From Tomocerus qinae (lineage: Eukaryota > Arthropoda > Collembola > Entomobryomorpha > Tomoceridae): a stretch of DNA of 64,000 nucleotides. The position numbers and the translations under genes were made by a program. Within the stretch, counting starts at the first letter, position 1, and each line of letters starts with the position of its first letter. Where the stretch lies: NCBI GenBank assembly GCA_020055645.1, contig CM034549.1:12910430-12974429 (forward strand), given 5' to 3'. Shown one piece after another: positions 47,667-62,112 of this stretch. The notes below the pieces were generated by a model, which had not been told where the DNA came from, ran no database searches, and worked only from the letters and a program-made list of their open reading frames with translations.

Positions 47667-49645
47667 ATGGCGGCCAAATATGGGGGAGGTAACCGAGATG
47701 ATTCTTGGGGGGATGGACCAACTTCGACGAGCAAAACATATGACACAAGCAAAATGCGGCCTGGTGGAATGAGTGACGAAGACGACTCAGATAGTGACGA
47801 TTACGATTACGGATTTGGCTATGGAGAAAGAAGAAAGCAACGAACAGCGTTTCAAACGTGGAAATACGAAGAACCGAAATTGACCCCAGTAGAAAAACTT
47901 CAAAATGCTTGCAATGACAAAAAACGTGATCTCGGGGCTATCAAAATAGTGATAGCAGAAAATAATATAAACATCAACGATGCACTTTTTCCTGCTGGGT
48001 GGACATTGTTAATGCTTGCCTGTAAACACCTGGCTGTTGAAATCGTTGAATATCTCATTACTGAAAACGCCAATGTTAATTACAAAGCTAAAGACTGGTA
48101 TACACCGTTGATTGCCGTGGCTAATTCTGTCAGTTTAGGTCAAAATGAATCGGACATGGACAAAGTTGCTCAACTTCTTTTGAGTAAAAATGCTTCCCTG
48201 AACTGCGTTGAAACTCATGGTCTAAGTCCGCTGATGTTCGCTGTGAAAAACAAGCGTATTAATTTAGTTCTCATGTTCTTAGAAAATGGAGCTGATGTTA
48301 ACTTGGCAGATAATGTAGGAATGACTGTAAGTGCATATTATAATAAATATAAATAATAATAGAAAAATTATTTTCTGTCTTCATGATTTACTTTCGTATT
48401 TTTATTGACAGGCTTTGCATTTTGCGGCGCAAGTAGGAAGTGGTCGAATAGTTCGCTTACTGTTAGAAAAAGGTGCAGATGCCACGTTACAAGACGAATC
48501 TGAAACTACTCCTCTTCAGATTGCAAGAGGCTCTAAGAACGAAAATTGTTTAAAGGTTTGATATTGAATGGGGCTTTTGTACTTGAATCATGCAGTTAAT
48601 AATAGAAGACATTAAGATTGCATTTCGGTATCTTATGTGCATATCAGGTTTTTCAAATTTTGGACTGGGTTGATACTACAAAATGGCGGCCTGGGTTGCA
48701 TCCCGACAGGATTGACGAAGAAAATACCGAACTGAGTGATTTTATTTCGGAGGATGCACAGCAGTATGTTTATAAAATACTATTTTAGTCCAAATTCCAA
48801 ATAGTAAAGTGTAAAAAATATGTTAAAGTTTTTTGATTGTGTAGGTACTGCAATGATCAATTCCAACAAGTTGAATTGTATCTGATTGTTCATGATATGG
48901 AGCGATATGTTCCGTTATTTAAAGAGCAAATGATTCATTACAGTCAATTTCTTTGGATGAATCATAAGCAATTATTAGAAATTGGTGTAGAGGATGAAAA
49001 CGATCGTAACAAAATTATAGATGATCACGAAAAATTCAGAAAGAAAGATCAAATCTGTCCACCGCACATGAGAGATGGTTATACGTGAGTTAGTTCTCTT
49101 ATATCTGTACCAATAAGAATTATGTAATTATCTCCTATAATTTTAATGTATTAACATAATATGTAAATGATTATTCCTTTAGCTCTTTTGAAGCTTTGTG
49201 TATGTTAACCAATATCAGAGGCCATATTGAATACCAAACCAACTTACTCGAAGGGTTTTACCACCTGATTAGAGACAATCCCGAATCTCTTAATTCCGGC
49301 ATTGACACGTATACTCCGACAGATCTTATTGAAGGAAGCAAAGAAGTAACTGAGACCACTTATAAAGTGGAGAAAGCCATTACAGAATTATATGCTGCCT
49401 TGACTGATGTAAAGCTTTATTCTTACCTGTTTATGATTGACATTTGCATGGATGGTTGCAATCGTATTATAAATTATTGATATGGGTTTTGCTTCACTTT
49501 ACAGTATGAAAAAGACTCAAAACGTAAAGATGCTTTATTGAACAATAAAAACAGTTCTATGTGGAAGAAAGCTATTTTCGGAATCTTTGCAGTTAGCGTC
49601 AGTGTTGGAATTGGAGTTGTTTTTGTGCGTCTTCGCTCGAAATAA
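47667..49645 (+). CDS. Gasz: GASZ/ASZ1: ankyrin-repeat, SAM, tail-anchored piRNA-pathway protein, six exons
   Basis: Exons 47667-48326, 48412-48555, 48648-48763, 48845-49084, 49183-49408, 49505-49645 give 508 residues (mouse GASZ 475). An acidic N-terminal tail (DEDDSDSDDYDYG) precedes ankyrin repeats at about 95-255 (GWTLLMLACKHLAVEIVEYL, GLSPLMFAVKNKRINLVLMF, ALHFAAQVGSGRIVRLLLEK). A SAM domain follows at about 312-372 (FLWMNHKQLLEIGVEDENDR). The C-terminus is a single hydrophobic segment flanked by Lys/Arg (WKKAIFGIFAVSVSVGIG, then RLRSK), the arrangement of an outer-mitochondrial tail anchor. GASZ scaffolds primary piRNA biogenesis on germline mitochondria, in nuage, with Zucchini/PLD6 and Armitage. 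The start is the first ATG in frame; upstream frame lacks ATG. All introns are GT-AG. Confidence 0.92.
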
Positions 49646-49778
49646 TTATAAGTGTAACATGTATGGACGAAATGTATTCCACGTATGGACAATTGACAAA
49701 TACTATTAAGTAACTTCTCTATTTCTGCAAAAACATATATACAGACAATACAGAGTTTATTTATATTAATATTACGCG

Positions 49779-49784
49779 AATAAA
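49779..49784 (+). terminator. Polyadenylation signal, GASZ gene
   Basis: AATAAA 134 bases after the stop codon; another copy at 49803-49808. Confidence 0.5.
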
Positions 49785-49808
49785 TAAGTTTTATGAAGTC
49801 TGAATAAA

Positions 49809-52800
49809 TCGTAACTGTTACCATTACCTAAATGTCTATGCAAATGGGTTTAAGTTCCTATTCTAGATTTTTAGATAATTTCTTATTAATACGCATGAGA
49901 TTACGTACTAATTTGCAAATTCGTGAATTGGCCAGACATTGGGTAATTGAATCTTAAGGGAAAGCTAAACTTCAACCAGCAGCCTTTTGATAACTACACA
50001 ATTAGGAAATTTTTCGTTTAGTAAACGTTTTCATATTTCGGTAACATTGCAACTATGAGTTATATAAATTTTAGTAATTTTAGAGTAATTTATTTTGTAA
50101 TTGGTTTCAAGTCTTTTCCTACACAAGTCAGGAATTAAATTGTAACTACAAATCTAATACTGCCTAGTGTTTGATACGTTGGGTTGGTATAGATTCAGTG
50201 TAAGTCAGTGCTAAAGTATAGTGTTTTTAAAAGTCCATTGTGTAATGGTTATAAGTGCGGCTGAATATTTTGTTCATTACAGTTTAAATATACGTGCAGG
50301 TTCTTAGATTCATCCGTGCTTGGTGTAAATGGAAATTGTATATTGAAATAGGGAAATCCCTGGAAGTCTATTTCTCTTAAAAACTCATTTGTAGGCTTGT
50401 CAAATAAATACGAAGCACATCCTAGGAAAAGAAAGTTAAAGAGAACTTAAAAACCGAAAGTTATACGTGTAGTAAGTAAAAACGGCCTTGGTTTGAAATA
50501 AGCCGTGCTGAGGTTTAGTAAGTTTAGGTAGTTTTTATCAGCAATCTGGTCTCGGCTGTCACATCTGTGTCAGGCATGGTGAAAATTTTTATTCCGAAAC
50601 AGTACAGTAGTCGTAGAAGATCCATGTCTTATATTTATCAGCCGACAAAATCCCCAGAAAAAAATTGACAAGAGAGAAGCGAAAAGAAATGAGATGTGCT
50701 GCCGTGTCGCTGCATTTATTAGCTTCATTATTTACCGTGTAGAACGTCATGCATGGATAGTTTTAGTGCTGGGAGCGAGAAGGAAGCTACATCGACACGG
50801 ACACATTATTGCTGCATGAACTTTTCGCCAATCTCCGGCAGCATTACTATTATACCCATATACTAAAATATATACATTGAGCTGTTCCAGTATAAGAAAT
50901 TCTCCAGTTATGTATAATACAGTAGCAATAGTAGCAAGCTTAGCAGTGCCAAGATTAAAATGAACAATACAGATATATCTGTAGCAAAACTACCAGAAAA
51001 ATTTCATATATTCTTAAAACAAATATTTTACAATAGAAAGAGTAGTGCAAGGAGAAAGTTAACTTTCTCCAGATTTGCACACAATATGAGTAGCCTTCTA
51101 CCAAGACATAAATAAAGCCTGACATGATTTATACAGTACTTTAAAGCGGAAAAAACAATTGTATTAATATACAAAGAGGAAATTTCTGTGATGCAATAAA
51201 GATAATACCTATACAGATCAAATATTGTCTCCACTAAAACAGCACTCTTACGAACTCCTTTTACTCTAGTTGACAATTCTATGACTCGGCAAATTGATTG
51301 CTTAAAAAGTCATAATTTATCAAAGACTATATCTATAGGAGACAACCCATTTTTACTCCCAACAAGAAATGATCATGGCTGGTTAGTTTAGTAGCGTTAT
51401 TTGTAACTCTATTCAAGTGACATGTCATAAAGAAAGAACTTAACGAGAAAAAGTTTAAAAACTCTGCATGCAGACTGATACACCACAATCAACGGAAATG
51501 CAACATGCAACCAACAATGCAAATATATTATAGCGGCAAGCAACCCAATTGTTATAGCCGAGTACATGTCCAATACATGTAGTAAAAAGTTTTTTTCTAA
51601 AGCGACTGAAATGAAATGGGTCTTTAGCAAATCGGATGAGTTACCACTGTCTAGCGTGGAATTACCCTCTTTATCTTGCTATCCCATTGCTAGTTATGTC
51701 CTAGCGCACATCGACGACGGTTTTACTTTAACATTATTCAACGAGTAACCTAATACGAATTTTTTCATAAGTGCTATTTACTATTTTGACTATTTTGAGT
51801 TTCTTAACTGTTTAATTGCTAAGTATGTAGCGCAATATCGCAAATAGTAATAAAAATTTGCATAAATGGAGTTCAAAAAGTTTGTTCTTGTGATACAAAG
51901 AATCAATGGATGCGCTTATGTAAAAACTAGCAGTAAAAATCCAACCTTGAACGTTACCAGAATTAATATTCAGAAGCAACTTGAAAAATATACTTGAGTG
52001 TATCACGACAACTGTCAATATTTAGGAAAACACAAAAAATGTTTCCTATTCGTCAAAATGCACATTTTACGATGCATTTTGAACTCCCTGCACTCATTCT
52101 AAGTATGTCACAGAATATTGTCTCAACTGGTAATATGCCGATACTTTTCCTGACCGACTGTGAAAATTGCCTGCTTAAGGTACTTTGTCGAAAACACAAC
52201 ATTTATGACACCAAATGCAAACTCAAACATTTTAGGACCAAGAATTTCGTCCACGATAGCAGTAATAAAAGATACTAGTAACTCTGTTTACACAATCCAT
52301 ATTCGCAAGGTTAGAACTTATCATTGCAAGCCATAAGCCAATTTACCCCCATTGGATTGAAAACATTCAGAGTGTATAGGTGGAAACACTTTAAGTAACT
52401 TTACAGATAGCACATGTTGATACAGTTCATGTGAGATGTTTACTTAGTGCTCGCCCACGCTCAACTTAAAAAACATTTAGGTATCTAAGTTAAAGTACCG
52501 TTTCTCCATGAAAAAATGTGGGTATTGTAATTGTTACTTAAGCATAGCTTTCACCAATTTTAACTGTTCCAAAACAAAGTGTCTCTTATGAACAGTTCTG
52601 GTGAAAGCTCTATATTTGATAGGGGATTACACGAATAAAAGAGAAAGTATGTATTTATTTTTGGACTTGCTGTAGTACAGTAGAAATATAAAAGAAATCT
52701 AGGACAAAAGAAGTGTTATTGCTTTATTTTCACGATAGTTCCCAAACCAAGCCATTTCCCCACTTTCTAATGCTCATCCATTTGTAATAGGACGGCAAAG

Positions 52801-55800
52801 TGCAATGATCTATTGGAATTTTAAGTTAATGGTAACAAAAGGTGTCTAAAGAGGTTTAGCATTAAGCCGGTGTGAAGAGAAGTGTAGAGTAGAGAATCAC
52901 CATCCTCATTTTCACCGTCGTTTTCTTTCAAAAGGATTTGGTGTAGCTCCATTAGAATGATGAATTGGTTGTTCTACTGCAAATTGAATGTAAGGGATCA
53001 CTCCTCAAGATTTGTAGCGTTGTTCTCGACTAATCTTTTTACACAGACTGGAGACTAAAATAAAGCTGCTTTCCGAATTAGATCTTGATCATTCTAAGTA
53101 AGTCAAGAATGTGTCCTGCTTGCTAACAACATCATAATGTACGCTATACATTTAACTCTGTCGTGATATTGTAAGTGACATTTTACAAGATGCGATATAA
53201 TCTCACGATATAAACCAACGACGTACCCGTTCCCCTTTAACACCTAAAACTTTCACGGATAGAAACACCTAAGTAGGTTTAGTAGTAGATTTCATCAGCT
53301 TAATGTGTCAGAAAAGATTTGTATCTTGAATAAACACAAACACATATAATTTATGTACCTAGTAATAGTAATTACCTGTATGCGCTGGAATTATGTTCCA
53401 ATATTTAACTTTGTAGTCATTTTAACCACGCAGAAAATGCAGATCATCACTAGAATTTATGTCATCATGTCCCAAAGGTTCATATGACGAATTAAATCTT
53501 GATAGAACCATTACATTATTGCATGCACAAACAATTAGGTCAAGGAATTGTTTGCTTATTGTGTGAAGCTTACTATTAGCCAATGCATAAGCTTGTGTCA
53601 TATCATGTTAGTCGTACAAAGTTAATTAGAAATGTTATGGAGCACTTCGTGGCATGTAAACCTAATAAATACTTTAGGACAAATATTGCCCAACCTAGTT
53701 TATAGCGCAGCCATCATTCAATGTCAAATGTATGCATTTTCTTACATTTATTTACTGCCTCGTGCATAAATACTAATTAGGTTCCTACTTGTCTTGCCCA
53801 ATCTTCGTGTATAAACTCAGTTTAAAAATCAATGATGTATGTATATTGCACAAGTAAAGAATTTGTTTTCATGCACAGTTAAAGGTACAAAACTAACCGT
53901 TTCGAAAAGCATGCAAAGTTATAGGTACTTACATTTACATTTTATACATCTTACTGCCCTGTATACCCAATAGCATCCTATTTTCCATTCAAATTAGCAA
54001 ATTTTGTCTTTCATTCAAATTCTGGAGTCCACAGAAATATATTTTTGCGAATTCCTATATTTCTATAACATAAATTGTTAATAAGTCATTGTAAGGTATG
54101 TTATGCTTTACAGCAAATTATTATCACGAAGTTGTATCAACTGAAGAACTAATTGACATTCTTAGGTAAATTTAAGATAAGGTTGATTTCTTTTTGGTTT
54201 CGAGGCCCACTTCGCTCCAAACATTGTGGGCTGGAACATGTTTTATGACATCTTGTTTGGACAGATGGGGAGAGAAGCTATAAGGATTGTATATAAGGAT
54301 TAAGTATAAAACGTCGCGTATACATTTGTAAACATTTATAAAATCAGCGATGGCAGCTCCGCCGGGGCTCAATGTAGCAGACAATTAGATAATAACTATT
54401 AGCGTGTAGAACAGCGAAGAGGACAGAGACAGAGACAACATTTCTCCAGTCCATTCCGCACTGTGTCCGCCACATTTGGGTGGTTGCTGATTTAGGGTAT
54501 TTCAAAAACACGTGTAAGTGTAAATGCCGCTGTGTATATCGGGCTAACAAAGACAGATAGTAGGCAATAAAACTCTATACAGACAATACATGACACATGG
54601 GACTGACATAACACGACACAACAAATTCCTATATCTTATTTAGTTGTGTTGCTTTCAGAGTTCCTATGTAACACTCTAACATGCAGTCAACTCTTAGAAA
54701 TTCACGAACAAGTTTTCTCCCTTTTCACTCACCTACACACTCTTATACCTTGCAGGAGCTTGGACTGATGCTATTTTAGTAACTCCTTTATCTTGCAGAG
54801 AAAGTCTAGTGACAATGGCATTCTACTTCATTCTTAAAACACGTCATCAAGTATAGATAAATGTATAAAATGTCATACCTGTCACTCAATTGAATGTCAT
54901 TTTGTTTTCTAAGGACCGTTTTCAATAGTTTAGGTATATTACTATCTACTTAAGACAATGTGTTATTATAATATGAAAATGTTATTGAAAATTTGAAAAG
55001 TCTCTATATTACATTCGCTAGCGTTATTTTCCTATATACTTATAGTTGTATCAAGCTGAGATGTTAAATCCCTATACTGTTTTGTACTATAAGAACAAAT
55101 TGTGTATAAGGAAGAGAATTAATAAAGTTGTATGGCAAGTGAAAGTAGAAAATAAAAGTACCTGCTGAAAGTTACTAATATGAACAGCAAGAAAGAAAGT
55201 TCAGTTCACTATGTGCTCCTAGTCGTCTTAAGTATTTAGTGACAGCAGGACGTGGGAAAACTTTTTCCAATGTTCTTCTGTAATGTTGCTACTGCCATAC
55301 AGTGCGGCACAATTATGCCACACCTGCTTTTTAAACAAAACAATATCCAACAGGATATATGCAGCATGCTATGTGTCACATGTGTACGCATACCACAATC
55401 GCCAGCAACCTACATAATACATAGTTGCCTACATATTTCGTACTAACACTTACATACGCTGTGTCACACAACCATTTCTCGAAACAAAGAACTGTCATGT
55501 TTTCTACACCCTACATTCCTAATAAATTGTATTTTCAGTAAGTCAATTTCCTTAGGAAGCAATGAAAGTTTGTCTTCCCTAAAGTATTTACACTATTCAA
55601 GTATCTGAACACGATTTAAGATAGTATTATTCAACAAGACCGTTATTTTTAGTAACATTGCCAATTGTAGTTTGTATAAAGTTATTTATATTCAGAGTAC
55701 AGTGAGGAACAGTTTCTTTATGCAGCACTGGTTTAGGAATTTATTTTTAGCCATTTTTGGATACAGTGATAACATAGAGTAGGTATAAATGGTTACGTCC

Positions 55801-56897
55801 TTTGGCACAGTCACACGGTGCGAATTAGAGTAAATATTTAATGTTAATAGTTGTTCACACAAAAATTTAATATATTATGCTAGTCCCCTGTGTATGTATG
55901 TATGTACTTACTAAAAGTATGTCACAAAAGGAGACAGAGGTTCAGAGGTTGTCTCACTCTGAAAAATTCCCACAACATTTTGAAAATAGGCTTATTTTAA
56001 ATCCCATTTTAGTTCGTAAAAATAATCGTATTCCATGGTAGGCAACTTAGGAATAATTTCCTATATCCGCAAGATGTGAGCGTTTATACTCTTAGCGTAG
56101 AGTTGTGAATTTTAAGAAGTGTAGCATAGAGATGGTTATTCCAGTCTGCAGTTTAAGTTTAAGGTTGTGCGAGGTATTCAGAATTTATAGTGGTAGTGGT
56201 ACAATAGTAGAGTTCTGCTTTTTTAGGAGATTAGCCATAATGAGGAGAGAAGTTCACCAAATGCAATAACTAAAGTAGAGCATGTAGTGGAGGATTAGTA
56301 CGGATGTAATCTTTTTATGATAGGAGGATGTCTCCGTTTTGTTGGGACTGTGGAGTGTCTTAAGTAAAGACTCTCCTAAGTAGCACAGAAAGGTAGGAAA
56401 GCCAGATCTGGAGATGAGTTTTAGTGTGGAGTAGATAACAAAGCTCATTCGATTGTTTTGCTAGCTTGTCTTGTCCTGTCTGTCTTCCCTGCCCTACTCT
56501 CAACTCCCAACGGTCAATGAGAAATTAAAGATTTAGCTGTTTTCTACAAAATGATCTCTTGCTTGTCTAAAGCCTGTCTCATCCCTCATTTAATGATTCA
56601 GTTCTATGTACTATTTATGTCTACTTATCCCCACACACTCACTGAACTACTGCACTCTCTCCCGTAAGTATCTCTAAACAAGATTACTATCATAAACTAG
56701 ACTTGTGTGCGTCATTCTAACGTTACCTATACCTTACATAACTACTACCATTTGTTCTTTTAACATGATCAATACACCTACTTCAAAAATCGTTTTTCCC
56801 TTCACAAAAAATTTCTTTTAACCCAAAATGTCAATCATCCTGTCATTTAAAATAAAGTATCTACAATCAAGTATACTTTTAACCAATATTATTGTTC
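49809..56897. other. Long gene-poor interval
   Basis: About 7 kb of AT-rich sequence without a recognisable gene. Frames at 51566-51748 and 51994-52278 have no domain and no splice support. A hairpin with AGCTTTCACCA/TGGTGAAAGCT arms lies at 52544-52614. Confidence 0.35.
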
Positions 56898-57103
56898 AGA
56901 TATACTCCCGGCCGTAAAATCTGTTTAAGGTAAATCTAAATTATTTATAACCTTTCAAACGGTATTTTGTCAAAGAGAATTACTATACAATTCAGACATA
57001 CTCCCCAGCCTTAAATTGTGTTTAAGCTATTCATTTGAACTACTACTCTAAAGCATTATTATAAGAGATTTAGACATACTCCCGGCCGTAAAATGTGTTT
57101 AAA
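56898..57103. repeat. Three direct copies of a ~32-bp element
   Basis: Copies at 56898-56930, 56994-57026 and 57072-57103, close to AGACATACTCCCGGCCGTAA plus AATGTGTTTAA. Copies 1 and 3 keep the palindromic CGGCCG; copy 2 has CCAGCC. They are 96 and 78 bases apart with mostly unrelated sequence between them, so this is a dispersed cluster rather than a continuous tandem array. Confidence 0.82.
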
Positions 57104-59258
57104 TTGGTGAGGTAGAATTAATATATCTTCAATGTTTGTAATGCTAGTAGTAACTGAGATACAACTGTGTTTATAATGCGAGTCTAATTTAAAACTGTGT
57201 AACTGTATTGAGTATGTAGTAGCAGTGTGTACTTTAGTAGACAATTTCATTTTCTCCATCCACCCATATCATGCCTAGTAGCAAAAGTCTGTAGTACACA
57301 TAAACGTTTTTACAAATCTCCCTTACCATTAGTAGAGTGAGTCGACTAAGGGAAATTATTATGTTTACATAAGAAACAAAAGAAGAGAACTATTAGTATT
57401 ACTAAAATAGTGCACGGCTCTATAGGTTTAATCTTCTTATATTTTATGTAGTAAAGTAGTAACAGGCTATCTTTTAAATATTACTATCATATCTCAGAGT
57501 TATAGTGGAGTAAGCATAAGTATTTAAGCGTAAGAACAAAGTCAGGAGAAAGTATTGTGGGAAAAGAAAGTGCGGACGAAGAAAGAGAAAGTCCTTTCCT
57601 GCTGGTCTCATTTCGCTCGAGTTTTTCCCTGTTCACAAGAGTTGGAGTGCACACGGAGAGAAGTAGTGCTGGAGAAGAGTAGTAGTGTGTAGTAGTCTGG
57701 AGAAGAGGAGCGCATGGAGTCTGTGAGGCCGGGAAAAGCTCACGATAAGCTTTCGTCTCCTACAGCTCAGTGAGATGTACGTTATGTATACGTAAGTAAA
57801 ATATATGCCGTGGTTGGCTACGTATGAATGTACTCGAAGAAGACTGTTGGCACTCCAGAAGGAAGACAAACAGACTCTTGCCTCGCTCTGCCTCCTGAAG
57901 AAGTGGAAGAGAAGCATACTTTAGCCGTCTTGTAGCCGTTCAACTGCTCAGACTGCCACCGGCATTCTTACACTCTACATCTTCTGCAGAAACGTTGAAA
58001 GGGAAAGCAAGAAATAACCCCGAGAAAATCAACATACTCCAACATACTCTATGTCCAGGTCACATAGCATCAGAAAAGAGCACATAATACCATAACGAGT
58101 TACTTTTCGTTAACTGTCCTCGATTGAATCCTTCGGCCACGTGCTCCTTTACTCACACTCTCAATACACTCAAAATCAACACTGCACATACATCTCCTTC
58201 GATTATCTGACTGTGCCAACGACTGAAATAGTCGGAGACTCTTTATCTTTATCCACACACTACAATGAAAACATTCTGCAAAAATAGTTCTTCAATACAG
58301 TGAGATAACATTCCTGGCACAAAAACTTTTGGCATACTTGTAAGTATAACTGGGTTTGACTTCCCTAATATATTAAGTAGATTCTGTGTCTGTACCCAAT
58401 TTTCCATTGTTTCCACAACATACAAACAATTTGGAATCATTGACCAAGTATTTTGGTTCCTTGTTACATTTGTGCATTTCTGTTTTCGACCAAACTGTTG
58501 AGAAAAAAGTCGAGTAAAAGGAGCTCGAAGACAGAACTGAATTGGATTGAACCAAATTGATTCAGATAGAAACAAATAGAATCCTGTAAAAACTATTATC
58601 GCTGCATATGTACCGTTTTATTGTTCCATTACAATTTACAGCATTTTCTACATGGACTAAATTGTGAAAATAAGATTTTCTGTGGGATTTTCACTTACAA
58701 AGCGAGTCTGTAGCGTGATTCTATTTGAAAACGTCCAAGTCACAATGTTGTTTCGCATATAAACTGGCAGACTGTGCATTTGGCTCGTTTTTGTAGCTTA
58801 CATGTCAAGATTGAAGTGTTGTGCTGGAACGTGAACGTAGATGGTTGTCAATTTCAGTAGAGTACATTGAAAAATAAGAGATTTTCTGTGGAATAGAAAA
58901 AAGGAGAATAGAGGAACTGCCACTCAGTCAGTCAGTCAGCCACAACTTTGCCTAATACAATAGCACACATTACAATAGACTTTTACTACTGAGGAATCCA
59001 CATAGAAGTCAGCCGAACCCATTGAGTCAGCACTGCACAGTTGGCAATCTCACAACAGAAAGTTACATAACATAACAGTGGTAGTAGATGCAGAAATAGA
59101 TGGGATATGCTTAGAAAAGCTACCTTTCCATAAGAACTGCTACTACAATGGTGAATAACATCGGAATCCGACTTGTTGCTACCACCCGGGACTACTGCCA
59201 TTGAATCTCACATCAACTCGCCTTCCTTTGGCTTTCCCCTACACTCAACAAGAGAAAG
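57104..59258. other. Possible promoter and 5' UTR region of the signal-peptide gene
   Basis: Less AT-rich than its surroundings, with purine-rich GAGAAAG/GAAGAGGAG stretches at 57540-57720. A GTAAGT donor at 57792 after GTTATGTATAC could end a non-coding first exon. This is inference from position only. Confidence 0.3.
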
Positions 59259-59346
59259 ATGAAGTTTAAGCTGAAGTTAAAGGCTCTCTGTGTACTTTTC
59301 ACTACTTTTACTGTCGTCTCCTTCCCTGTCGCTTACAGTCTTCCAG
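59259..59346 (+). CDS. First coding exon encoding a signal peptide; rest outside the window or unseen
   Basis: ATG at 59259 starts 29 codons and one base, ending at a GTACGT donor. The peptide begins MKFKLKLKALCVLF, continues with a hydrophobic core (TTFTVVSFPVAYS) and ends with LP: a basic n-region, an h-region and a small residue at a plausible cleavage site (VAYS). Such short signal-peptide exons are common at the 5' end of secreted proteins and neuropeptide precursors. The next exon must enter in phase 1; I could not find it with confidence in the remaining 4.6 kb, so a long first intron is likely. The downstream product is unknown. Confidence 0.55.
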
Positions 59347-62109
59347 GTACGTAAACTAACTTTCACTGACTTGAGTACCACATATGCTACCTCACTTTTT
59401 CCCAGAAACCTTTTAAAGTCAAATAAATAGTTCTTATAACACTACTTGTATTGTTATAAGCAGACTAAGCACCTCTCATCTCACTCACTTTCTCTCCCAC
59501 TACTCCAATCCGTGTAAACAGAAAACTTCCTATAATATTTGAGCTAGTTTTACATCATCCTCTCCAAAACTCATCTTTCAAATGGATGGAGAAAGTCATT
59601 TACTAAGTAACCACCTGAATTTTTACCGAATATATTGTACTAGCTAATGCACTACAAAGGTAAAGTGGTGAAAGTAAGAATAATAATACAAAATGTTTGT
59701 CATGGATTATAAACTGGATGGTGTAGAGAAAAGTCAAAAGCCAACTTCAGGAGCACGAACGTAGAATTGAGTTATGTATGGAAGTAATAGACTTTGTAAA
59801 GAGAAAGTCACAAAGAGAAAGTTTACGCAGCGGGTCACACATTTCTAGGGTAAAGTCACATTGGCACCCGTTATAGATACACATGTAACATGTTTTTTTC
59901 AAATTCAAGAGATTAGAGGAGAAAGTTAGCAAATAGGAGAAAACTTTCATTTGCGCTTATTTAGTAGGTACATTAAGAATTCTGCTTTCATTTATGCTTT
60001 TACTTCTAGTGTTTGAGAGAAGACATAAGTAGCGTGGATAGAAAGACCACAGCTGACTTTTATTTTTAGAGAGGAGAAATTCAAAGGGAAAGTTATCCAC
60101 TTTAAAATTCTCTAATTTTAGATAAATTTGTAAACTTGTGCACTCCCCTAATTCAATTACGATTACTATTAGCAGTCTGAGCTGAGAATACACTTTTTAC
60201 TACATCATATCACACCCCAACCACCAAGTCAACATACCACAAGCTCTCAACACACTCAAATCCTTTGTTGGAAAACTTTTTTCCTAGCAAATTGTTACAA
60301 AGCTCGCAAAATGCACATTCTTTTACTTCACAGTACTTACTGCATATAAAAGAATATATCTATCTGTACTGTCGGAAATGAAAAGACGAAGAGGAGAAAC
60401 ACAAAGGGACGTCTTTTAGTAAATGGCATACCATGGGGTAGGAAAATATTTTAGAAGTTAGCAACAATATTGTAACATACCATAAAGGAATGTTATTTTA
60501 AAAGGGGAAATGGGGAAAGAAATCATTTCATATACGCTTGGTAAGTTACCTATGCAATATGCAAACGCCATTGCTTACAAATTGCGTAAAGGAATTCCTA
60601 ACTCTTGAACATTTTAAAACGATTGATACACATATCGAATGTAATAGAACTTCCAAGAGGGGAGTCCAAGACAAAACTATTATTTTTATTAGCATAAAGA
60701 ATGCATGTGAAAAAGTTTAGTATCCTCTTGAAGAAAAGTGAAGATATCCTTTGACTACAGATAACATCTAAGTACTATAATATAAAATTCATGCAAATTC
60801 CAACTGCAATGCATGGGCCAAATAGCAATACACTGCATAATATTTATGTAAAATTGCAATGCAGCAGTGTATATATTTGCAAAAATTAAACTACTACACA
60901 ATGCAGGTCAAATGAAAACAAACTCTTTAAGATATAGTCAAATGTACAGCCACATCACAAGACACAAAGAAAACCATATCAAAAGTAAGCATGGCTCAAG
61001 TTTACGAAAGTAAGTAGTAGTTACGTGAACCAACAATCATCCAACGAATGGTTTAACCAACAACAGAAATTCAGCTTGGAGTCTTCTTAACTGTGACTAA
61101 AACATTTCCTGCTTTGTTCCTATTAAAGTAACGAGCATATGCCAACACTAGATAGCAAATTGCAAGATACGTTTGCGCTTAATTCAACTCTACCTACACC
61201 ATTGCTAAGTATTAACAGACATGCACGTGAATGAACTTTCACATATATACAAATGAACACCATCAAGTCTCATCCACCAAATGGGGAAAAGACAAGACAG
61301 AGCCAAACACCAGACATACAGCTTAGGATTTCGAACACTATGTATTCACATCAGAGAGAGACCTCCTGATACAACTCGCATTGCATTTCACTTTGCTTTC
61401 CATTACTTTCTTCGTGCATCCAATACTTTCGAACAAGTTCCTTCATACACTTTTCTCTACGGCAATGCAATACTATTTGCTCAATTCTTTTTTCATGGTC
61501 AGCCAGCTACCACTAACAGTTACGACAAAAAGAGACAATTCTCCCTCGGACACTGTGTCTCCATTTCATCCTCGATTGCTAATAATTCGACATTTTGACC
61601 TGTTTTGAACATAGACAGAATTATAATAACGAATAATTAAATCTGCTTCGGCGATGAAGCATTTAAAAATAATCTAAAACCAATGCCAATATTTAAAATG
61701 ATTTTTATGGTTGATTTTTCGAAAAATACAGGTAGGTTAAACTAATTTGTCCTTTAAATTGAATGCCATTTGGAACTTGGTTCCATTCGCCCTTTGAACT
61801 CGAAATAAAGGTTAATTTGTGTGATAACTCATTTTGGTTACCCTTCTTTTGCTACTGTATTTACTACTTACTACCCTACTACATTTATTATTATTACTAC
61901 AGTTTATTGTTGTTAACACAAATAAATTTAATATCTGTAGAATTTGCAATAGGAAAACTCTTAGATGAGAAGTACACGATTGAAAATAGTTGTGAGATGA
62001 ATGGTCCACCAATAGCAATTGATGCTTAGCCTGGTGGTTTAGGTGTCTTGTCTTATTCGTCTCCAAGTCAGAAAGTATAGTGAACAGCAATGCATTCTTA
62101 TGTTTCATC
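59347..62109. other. Probable first intron / gene-poor sequence
   Basis: AT-rich, no recognisable exon. Several short frames (60538-60720, 61281-61608) have no domain. Confidence 0.35.
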
Positions 62110-62112
62110 CAA

